DNA of 64,000 bases from NCBI RefSeq assembly GCF_000633255.1, contig NZ_AYMJ01000034.1, positions 1 through 64,000 of the forward strand, written 5' to 3'. Below are positions 58,573 through 64,000 of the stretch, in pieces. The stretch's first letter is position 1, and each line of letters starts with the position of its first letter. The stretch is from Pseudomonas sp. H1h (GTDB taxonomy: Bacteria > Pseudomonadota > Gammaproteobacteria > Pseudomonadales > Pseudomonadaceae). Position numbers and translations under genes: made by a program. A model generated the notes under the pieces. The model made no database searches. It was given only the letters and a program-made list of their open reading frames with translations, and was not told the DNA's origin.

Positions 58573-58818
58573 GGGATTGATCCGGGGGTGGGAGCGCAGC
58601 GACCGTTTGGCGCAGCCAAATGCATCGAGAGGAGGTGCAGCGAAGCAAACCGTAGGCGATGCGCCCGGATCGATCCCGGAGCGAAGGAACCCCGAGCCCC
58701 AGCGAGCGGGCCGAACGCCGGGGCCCAGCCTTTTGCTTACTTTTCGGCGTCTGGAAAAGTGAGTCGCTGTAAAAGCGAAACCGTCAGCGGCAGCAACCGA
58801 AGAAACGGATATTCACAC
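58573..58818. repeat. Dispersed structured repeat of Pseudomonas
   Basis: About 250 bases that I recognise as a repeat common between genes in this genus. It has 14-base arms GGGATTGATCCGGG (58573-58586) and CCCGGATCGATCCC (58664-58677), an inner hairpin GTTTGGC-GCA-GCCAAA, and the frequent phrases CTTTTGCTTACTTTTC and GTGAGTCGCTGTAAAAGCGA. It often produces false ORFs. Confidence 0.7.
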
Positions 58819-58856
58819 AGCCCCCAATAGCCTGGTCGGCCCACAGGCCGCCAAGG

Positions 58857-59570
58857 TCAAACCACATCAACCCCTACGTGAATCGCATCATGCCGCCAAA
58901 ACTCCAGATCACAATCAATCAACCGCTCATGCTGATCATAATTAACCCGAGCAATCCGCAACCCCGGACTCCCCACCGACACCCGCAAAGCCGCTGCCGC
59001 ATCCACCGACAATGACGTTGGCACAATCTCGAACCGCACTCGCCCGTAGTGCAAATCGTAATGCCGCGCATACAACTCGGTCATCGACTGATTCAAATCA
59101 AACCCCAGAATCCCGGGAAAATACTGCGGATTCAGATAGTGCTCCACATACAAAACCAGCCGCCCATCAATCCGCCGCGACCGACAAATCTGAATCACGC
59201 TCGACAACGCCGGCAACTGCAACAACGCACACACCGCCACCGACGCTGGCTGCAGACGCGCCGAAATCACCTCGGTCGAAGGCACCCGCCCCTGCGCACT
59301 GACCATCGCGTGAAAGTGGCTGCGCTGCATCAGGTTGTAAGCCAGACGCGGCGGTGAAACGAACCAGCCACGCCGCTCCTCGCGATAAATCTGCCCCTGC
59401 GCCTCCAGTTGCAACAATGCCTCGCGCACAGTAATCCGCGTGGTACCGAACAACTCACTGAGCTTGCGCTCGGCCGGCAACTTGCTACCGGGCGCGAGCA
59501 GTCCATGATCCAGTTGCTCCTGCAACACCTGGCCGATGGCTGTCACCGCTTTTGTTGCCTCATCGCGCAT
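58857..59570 (-). CDS. GntR-family regulator, HutC/UTRA branch
   Basis: 237 residues from ATG 59570 (a TTG codon directly before it is unlikely). The winged helix-turn-helix GLLAPGSKLPAERKLSELFGTTRITVREALLQLEAQGQIYREERRGWFV spans about 24-72; the rest is a UTRA ligand-binding domain (VVLYVEHYLNPQYFPGILGFDL). HutC-type regulators bind TGGTCTAGACCA-like sites; one lies 15 bases before its own start and another before the divergent ABC operon. It is therefore the likely local repressor, with a phosphorylated or phosphonate-like ligand as a guess. Confidence 0.93.
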   Translation of the reverse strand: MRDEATKAVTAIGQVLQEQLDHGLLAPGSKLPAERKLSELFGTTRITVREALLQLEAQGQIYREERRGWFVSPPRLAYNLMQRSHFHAMVSAQGRVPSTEVISARLQPASVAVCALLQLPALSSVIQICRSRRIDGRLVLYVEHYLNPQYFPGILGFDLNQSMTELYARHYDLHYGRVRFEIVPTSLSVDAAAALRVSVGSPGLRIARVNYDQHERLIDCDLEFWRHDAIHVGVDVV

Positions 59571-59584
59571 CAACGTTACCTATC

Positions 59585-59596
59585 TGGACTAGACCA
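59585..59596. promoter_or_regulatory. HutC-type operator (regulator side)
   Basis: TGGACTAGACCA, one base from the palindrome TGGTCTAGACCA, in the leader of the regulator gene: autoregulation. Confidence 0.65.
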
Positions 59597-59863
59597 GCAC
59601 TGTTTCGGGGCAAAAACCGAACGGCGGCAAACCGTTTCCATGTGTTGCAAGCCTAGGCAGTGCAGATGACCGAGAGATGACAAACCCGCTCGACGGTCGC
59701 CCTCATGACTTGCAATACATCGGCCAAGTCCCTTGCCAACCGGGGCTTTGACCTTGGTCTACGCTTACCGGGCAACCGCCGAAACCGGGCCAATAAAATC
59801 CCTGCCGGACGAGCGCCGACATCAAAGTGTCATCCAGCCCCCTTAAATTGGCTCAGGTATTGC

Positions 59864-59875
59864 TGACCTAGACCA
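59864..59875. promoter_or_regulatory. HutC-type operator (ABC operon side)
   Basis: TGACCTAGACCA, two changes from TGGTCTAGACCA, 46 bases before the binding-protein start codon. Confidence 0.6.
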
Positions 59876-59921
59876 ACACAAACCGCAATCGCAGCGTTGA
59901 ACACGACCAAGGAGCTTCGGA

Positions 59922-60989
59922 ATGAAACAGCTTTTCCTGGCAACACTGTTAGGCTCGACCATTGCAATGTGCACCGCCGCCATGGCGGCCGACACCGACC
60001 TGAAAACCCTCGAAGCCGCTGCGAAAGCGGAAGGCGCCGTCAACAGCGTCGGCATGCCCGATGACTGGGCCAACTGGAAAGGCACCTGGGAAGACCTGGC
60101 CAAGACCTATGGCCTGAAACACATCGACACCGACATGAGCTCGGCCCAGGAAATCGCCAAGTTCGCCGCTGAAAAAGACAACGCCACCGCCGACATCGGC
60201 GACGTCGGTGCTGCCTTCGGCCCGATCGCGGTCAAGCAGGGCGTGGTGCAGCCGTACAAGCCAAGCACCTGGGATCAGGTTCCGGCCTGGGCCAAGGACA
60301 AGGATGGCAACTGGGCGCTGGCCTACACCGGCACCATCGCCTTCATCGTCAACAAGAAGCTGCTGCACGGCTCCGAAGTGCCGACCAAATGGGCTGACCT
60401 CAAGGGCGGCAAATACAAGGTCTCCATCGGTGACGTGAGCACCGCCGCGCAAGCCGCCAACGGTGTATTGGCTGCGGCCCTGGCCAACGGTGGCGACGAG
60501 AAGAACATCCAGCCGGCCCTGCTGCTGTTTGCAGACATCGCCAAGCAAGGTCGCCTGTCGATGGCCAACCCGACCATCGCCACCATGGAAAAAGGCGAGA
60601 TCGAAGTCGGCGTGGTCTGGGACTTCAACGGCCTGAGCTACAAGGCCAAGATGGCCAACCCGGATGACTACGTGGTGTTGATCCCGTCCGACGGCTCGGT
60701 GATTTCCGGCTACACCACCATCATCAACAAGTACGCGAAAAACCCGAACGCCGCCAAGCTGACCCGCGAATACATCTTCAGCGACGCCGGCCAGACCAAC
60801 CTCGCACGCGGCAACGCCCGCCCGATCCGCGCCGAGCACCTGCAACTGCCGGAAGACGTGAAAGCCAAGCTGCTGCCAAACGAGCAGTACAAGAAGGTCA
60901 CGCCGATCAAGGACGCCGACGCCTGGGAAAAAACCTCCAAGGCCCTGCCGCAGAAGTGGAACGAAGAAGTCATCGTCGAGATGAAGTAA
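59922..60989 (+). CDS. ABC transporter periplasmic substrate-binding protein
   Basis: 355 residues with signal peptide MKQLFLATLLGSTIAMCTAAMA. The fold is that of the iron/polyamine/phosphonate binding class: EAAAKAEGAVNSVGMPDDWANW, DIGDVGAAFGPIAVKQGVVQPYKP, LAYTGTIAFIVNKK, and YTTIINKYAKNPNAAKLTREYIFSDAGQ. It delivers a small, probably anionic, solute to the permeases encoded downstream. The ligand cannot be read from sequence; the cytoplasmic phosphatase encoded next suggests a phospho-ester or phosphonate. REPIN separates it from the rest of the operon, which would favour excess of binding protein. Confidence 0.92.
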   Translation: MKQLFLATLLGSTIAMCTAAMAADTDLKTLEAAAKAEGAVNSVGMPDDWANWKGTWEDLAKTYGLKHIDTDMSSAQEIAKFAAEKDNATADIGDVGAAFGPIAVKQGVVQPYKPSTWDQVPAWAKDKDGNWALAYTGTIAFIVNKKLLHGSEVPTKWADLKGGKYKVSIGDVSTAAQAANGVLAAALANGGDEKNIQPALLLFADIAKQGRLSMANPTIATMEKGEIEVGVVWDFNGLSYKAKMANPDDYVVLIPSDGSVISGYTTIINKYAKNPNAAKLTREYIFSDAGQTNLARGNARPIRAEHLQLPEDVKAKLLPNEQYKKVTPIKDADAWEKTSKALPQKWNEEVIVEMK

Positions 60990-61029
60990 GGCGGCGAACC
61001 ACCTCTGTGTGATTGGTTGGAGATCCAAA

Positions 61030-61120
61030 TGTGGGAGCGGGCTTGCTCGCGAATGCGGTAGATCAGTCAAGCATTTATCGACTGACACTCCGCGTTCGCA
61101 AGCAAGCCCGCTCCCACAGG
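61030..61120. repeat. REPIN inside the ABC operon
   Basis: Arms GTGGGAGCGGGCTTGCTCGC and GCAAGCAAGCCCGCTCCCAC between the binding-protein gene and the phosphatase gene. Such elements often stabilise the upstream part of an mRNA. Confidence 0.85.
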
Positions 61121-61169
61121 GGATCCAGGTTGAATCTGAAATTTCCTGTTTCGCGGAGTTTTTGCCCCT

Positions 61170-61976
61170 ATGAAGCACAACGTCATCCTTGTCGTGCTCG
61201 ACGGCCTCAATTTTGAAGTCGCGCGGCACGCCATGGGGCATCTGCAGGCTTACGTTGGCGCAGGACGCGCCGCGCTCTATCAGTTGGAGTGCGAGTTGCC
61301 GGCCCTGTCCCGACCGCTTTACGAATGCATCCTCACCGGCGTGCCGCCGATCGACAGCGGCATCGTCCACAACAACATTGCGCGCCTGTCCAACCAGCGC
61401 AGCATCTATCACTACGCCCGCGACGCCGGTCTGACAACCGCCGCAGCGGCCTATCACTGGGTCAGCGAGCTGTACAACCGCTCGCCGTTCGTCGCCGCAC
61501 GTGACCGGCATACCGACAACCTGTCGCTGCCGATCCAGCACGGCCACTTCTACTGGAGCGACCACTACCCGGATTCGCACCTGTTCGCCGACGCGGAAAA
61601 TCTGCGCCTGCGCCATGCGCCGAACTTCCTGCTGATCCACCCGATGAACATCGACGACGCCGGCCACAAGCACGGCCTCGATTCCTCGCAGTACCGCAAC
61701 AGCGCGCGCTCGGCGGACGTCATCCTCGCCGATTATCTGCAAGGCTGGCTCGACGCCGGTTATCAGGTGCTGGTGACCGCCGACCACGGCATGAACAATG
61801 ACCGCTCGCACAACGGATTGCTGCCGGAAGAACGCCAGGTGCCGCTGTTCGTCCTCGGTGACGCCTTCAGCCTGAACACTGACGCGGCGCCGAAGCAGAC
61901 TGAAATCTGCGGCACTGTCTGCGAACTGCTCGGCGTGCCTCACGACAAACCTGTGTGCCGGGAGCTGCTCAAGTGA
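61170..61976 (+). CDS. Cytoplasmic alkaline-phosphatase-superfamily hydrolase
   Basis: 268 residues, no signal peptide (MKHNVILVVLDGLNFEVARH). Nucleotide pyrophosphatase/phosphodiesterase-like: metal Asp in VVLDGLN, nucleophile probably Ser or Thr in PALSRPLYECILTGVPPIDSG near 45, HPMNIDDAGHKHGLDSS near 157 and VTADHGMNNDRSHNG near 200 supply the remaining metal ligands. It would cleave an imported phospho-compound inside the cell. The stop overlaps the start of the first permease gene (GTGA), so it is a true operon member. Confidence 0.9.
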   Translation: MKHNVILVVLDGLNFEVARHAMGHLQAYVGAGRAALYQLECELPALSRPLYECILTGVPPIDSGIVHNNIARLSNQRSIYHYARDAGLTTAAAAYHWVSELYNRSPFVAARDRHTDNLSLPIQHGHFYWSDHYPDSHLFADAENLRLRHAPNFLLIHPMNIDDAGHKHGLDSSQYRNSARSADVILADYLQGWLDAGYQVLVTADHGMNNDRSHNGLLPEERQVPLFVLGDAFSLNTDAAPKQTEICGTVCELLGVPHDKPVCRELLK

Positions 61977-62818
61977 ATGCCATGACTCGCGGCAAATGGC
62001 TGGCAGCCTTGTGCCTGGTGCCCTTCGCCCTGTTCTTTATCGTGTTCGAAATCGCCCCGCTGGTCTGGGTGATGATCAACAGCCTGCAGTCGGAAGAGTT
62101 CGGCTGGGGCTTCGAAAACTTCAGCAAGATCTTCAGCTCGAAGTTCTATTTGCAGGCGATCCAGTACAGCCTCGAGATCAGTTTCTGGTCGAGTGTGTTC
62201 GGCATCATCATCGCCGTGCTCGGTGCCTACTCCCTGCGCCGGGTCGACTCGAAACTGCGCAACTTCGTGAATGCCTTCGCCAACATGACCAGCAACTTCG
62301 CCGGCGTGCCCCTGGCCTTCGCGTTCATCATCCTGCTCGGCTTCAACGGCAGCATCACCATCATGCTCAAGCAGGCCGGGATCATTCAGGATTTCAACCT
62401 GTACTCGAAAACCGGCCTGATCATCCTCTACACCTACTTCCAGATTCCTCTCGGTGTGCTGCTGCTCTACCCGGCCTTCGACGCCCTGCGTGAAGACTGG
62501 CGCGAGTCCGCCGCGCTGCTGGGCGCCAACGGCTGGCAGTTCTGGCGCCACATCGGTCTGCCGGTGCTGACCCCGGCGCTGCTCGGCACTTTCGTGATCC
62601 TGCTGGCCAATGCCCTCGGCGCCTACGCCACGGTCTACGCGCTGACCACCGGCAACTTCAACGTGCTGCCGATCCGCATCGCGGCGATGGTCTCCGGCGA
62701 CATTTCGCTGGACCCGAACCTGGCCAGCGCTCTGGCCGTGGTGCTGGTGGCGTTGATGACCATCGTCACCGTTGTGCATCAACTGCTGTTGAAGAGGAGC
62801 TACCATGTCTCGCGCTGA
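61973..62818 (+). CDS. ABC transporter permease 1
   Basis: 281 residues from GTG 61973, overlapping the phosphatase stop by four bases, with GGGAG upstream; ATG 61982 is an alternative. Six membrane helices and the cytoplasmic EAA loop FDALREDWRESAALLGANGWQFWRHIGLPVLTPAL near 172-206 that docks the ATPase. PotB-like. It overlaps the next permease gene by 14 bases. Confidence 0.94.
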   Translation: MNAMTRGKWLAALCLVPFALFFIVFEIAPLVWVMINSLQSEEFGWGFENFSKIFSSKFYLQAIQYSLEISFWSSVFGIIIAVLGAYSLRRVDSKLRNFVNAFANMTSNFAGVPLAFAFIILLGFNGSITIMLKQAGIIQDFNLYSKTGLIILYTYFQIPLGVLLLYPAFDALREDWRESAALLGANGWQFWRHIGLPVLTPALLGTFVILLANALGAYATVYALTTGNFNVLPIRIAAMVSGDISLDPNLASALAVVLVALMTIVTVVHQLLLKRSYHVSR

Positions 62819-63605
62819 ATCCGGCCCGGCCGGCGTCTACCACCGCGTCGTGGTTTATCTGTTGTTCGCGATCCTGCTGCTGCCGCTGGTGGGCACGTTG
62901 ATCTACTCGATCGCCAGCAGTTGGTCGGCAACCATCCTGCCCAGTGGCTTCACCTTCAAGTGGTATATCCAGTTGTGGAGCGATCCGCGCTTTCTGCACG
63001 CCTTCGGCCAATCGTTGCTGGTGTGCGTCGGCGCCCTGGTGCTGTCAGTGGTGCTGATTCTGCCGCTGCTGTTCGTGGTGCATTACCACTTTCCGAAACT
63101 CGATGCGCTGATGAACATCCTGATCCTGCTGCCCTTCGCGGTGCCGCCGGTGGTGTCGTCGGTGGGACTGTTGCAGCTCTACGGTTCCGGGCCACTGGCG
63201 ATGGTCGGCACGCCGTGGATCCTGATCGGTTGCTACTTCACCGTGGCGCTGCCGTTCATGTACCGGGCGATCACCAACAACCTGCAGGCGATCAACCTGC
63301 GCGACCTGATGGACGCCGCCCAACTGCTCGGCGCCAGCACCTTTCAGGCAGCGTTCCTGGTGGTGCTGCCGAACCTGCGCAAAGGCCTGATGGTCGCGCT
63401 GCTGCTGTCGTTCTCGTTCCTGTTCGGTGAGTTCGTGTTCGCCAACATCCTCGTCGGCACGCGCTATGAAACCCTTCAGGTGTATCTGAACAACATGCGC
63501 AACAGCAGCGGCCACTTCACCAGTGCGCTGGTTATTTCGTACTTCTTTTTTGTGCTGGTCCTGACCTGGATCGCCAACATCTTGAACAAGGACAAAAGCG
63601 AATGA
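62805..63605 (+). CDS. ABC transporter permease 2
   Basis: 266 residues, ATG behind AGGAG inside the end of permease 1. Six helices, EAA loop INLRDLMDAAQLLGASTFQAAFLVVLPNLRKGLMVA near 163-198. PotC-like partner of permease 1. Its stop overlaps the ATPase start (ATGA). Confidence 0.94.
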   Translation: MSRAESGPAGVYHRVVVYLLFAILLLPLVGTLIYSIASSWSATILPSGFTFKWYIQLWSDPRFLHAFGQSLLVCVGALVLSVVLILPLLFVVHYHFPKLDALMNILILLPFAVPPVVSSVGLLQLYGSGPLAMVGTPWILIGCYFTVALPFMYRAITNNLQAINLRDLMDAAQLLGASTFQAAFLVVLPNLRKGLMVALLLSFSFLFGEFVFANILVGTRYETLQVYLNNMRNSSGHFTSALVISYFFFVLVLTWIANILNKDKSE

Positions 63606-64000
63606 GCTATGTCAGCGTCCAGAACCTGAAGAAAAACTACGCCGGCACCACGGTATTCAGCGACATCAACTGCGAAATCAACAAGGGCGAATTCGTCACC
63701 CTGCTCGGCCCTTCGGGTTGCGGCAAGTCAACGCTGCTGCGCTGCATTGCCGGCCTGACGCCGGTCGATGGCGGCAAGATCCTGCTCGATGGCGTCGACA
63801 TCGTGCCGCTGAGTCCGCAAAAACGCGGGATCGGCATGGTGTTCCAGAGCTACGCACTGTTCCCCAACATGACTGTTGAACAGAACGTTGCCTTCGGCCT
63901 GCGGATGCAAAAGGTCAATGCCGACGACAGCCACAAGCGTGTCTCAGAAGTGCTGCAACTGGTTGAGCTCAACGACTTCGCCGGCCGCTATCCGCACCAG
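63602..64000 (+). CDS. ABC transporter ATP-binding protein (3' end outside window)
   Basis: 133 codons visible, frame still open at the window end. Walker A LLGPSGCGKSTLLR near 37-50, Q-loop GMVFQSYALFPNMTVEQNVAFGL near 80; the signature and Walker B motifs lie beyond the edge. The wording is that of the spermidine/iron/maltose (PotA/FbpC/MalK) class, which usually carries a C-terminal TOBE domain. Start overlaps the permease 2 stop by four bases. Confidence 0.96.
   Translation, partial: MSYVSVQNLKKNYAGTTVFSDINCEINKGEFVTLLGPSGCGKSTLLRCIAGLTPVDGGKILLDGVDIVPLSPQKRGIGMVFQSYALFPNMTVEQNVAFGLRMQKVNADDSHKRVSEVLQLVELNDFAGRYPHQ

Larger units (their letters stand above)
58274..58856. other. Repeat-rich intergenic stretch
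   Basis: No gene. Holds the 72-base REP tandem (58299-58465) and a dispersed structured repeat (58573-58818), listed separately. Confidence 0.7.
59571..59921. other. Divergent control region of regulator and ABC operon
   Basis: No gene; carries the two operators plus a half-site TGGTCTA at 59755-59761. Confidence 0.6.

Noticed and set aside
58513..58830. 105-codon open frame on the plus strand
   Set aside because: Lies in the dispersed repeat, which is known to create spurious ORFs.
59949..61943. 664-codon open frame on the minus strand
   Set aside because: It runs antisense across the binding protein and phosphatase genes and has the Arg/Gly/Val/His-rich composition of a high-GC shadow frame; the plus-strand genes have clear family motifs.

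Overview
The window looks like a chromosomal segment of a fluorescent pseudomonad (Pseudomonas fluorescens group). The evidence is the high GC content, the many copies of the Pseudomonas REP palindrome (GCGAGCaaGCccGCTCCCAC type) between genes, and gene orders that I recall from P. aeruginosa: folE-smr-isochorismatase-prmB-aroC-MFS-mtnBDC, htrB/minCDE/rluA, and the purine ureide cluster. It is almost entirely core or lineage-conserved metabolism. I see no prophage, insertion sequence, CRISPR array or rRNA. The one clearly horizontal-looking patch is the A/T-rich tip of an RHS gene at the left edge.

Layout. 1-1.2 kb: 3' end of an RHS polymorphic-toxin gene and its probable immunity gene. 1.3-3.9 kb: small minus-strand genes (acidic 56-residue protein, two glycine-zipper proteins, YbjQ) and tRNA-Ser(GGA). 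4.1-6.9 kb: crotonase-fold protein, PlsC acyltransferase, CorA transporter. 7-11.2 kb: class I amidotransferase and a two-gene beta-oxidation complex (FadB/FadJ-like plus thiolase). 11.2-16.7 kb: cytochrome c protein, the transglutaminase/alpha-E/ATP-grasp operon, an orphan terminator that suggests a small RNA, and RraB. 17.3-22.6 kb: SpeE, small proteins, an ankyrin protein, a FATP-type acyl-CoA synthetase, and a DUF3509 gene behind what looks like a complete sigma-54 promoter. 22.8-27 kb: aroC, MFS and the methionine-salvage genes mtnB, mtnD, mtnC. 27-33 kb: hydrolase, PrmB, isochorismatase-like protein, Smr protein, FolE, glutaredoxin. 33.1-34.8 kb: aminotransferase and divergent MarR regulator sharing a paired operator.

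35-46.3 kb is a purine/ureide utilisation island: AzgA-type permease, LysE exporter, UraH, PuuE, UraD, allantoicase, ureidoglycolate lyase, the cytochrome-c-fused urate hydroxylase PuuD, an NCS2 permease and two tandem Tsx-like outer-membrane channels. Together they would import purines and take urate through 5-hydroxyisourate, OHCU, allantoin and allantoate to glyoxylate and urea. Three TTGTAYACAA-type palindromes, in the permease, uraH and puuE promoters, point to a shared regulator not encoded here.

46.4-58.3 kb: patatin, lipid A acyltransferase, minCDE, RluA, a glycosyltransferase-like orphan, M18 peptidase, a REP-derived 42-bp tandem array, a small membrane protein, an MscS channel and an M20 peptidase. 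58.3-64 kb: dispersed repeats, then a HutC/UTRA regulator divergent from an ABC-importer operon (binding protein, cytoplasmic phosphatase, two permeases, ATPase cut by the window end), with TGGTCTAGACCA-like operators before both.

The strongest leads are the sigma-54/IHF/triple-repeat architecture of the DUF3509 gene, the putative sRNA at about 16.05-16.19 kb with an anti-Shine-Dalgarno stretch, the three operator families, and the RHS tip/immunity pair. All function calls come from reading motifs by eye; no database search was run.
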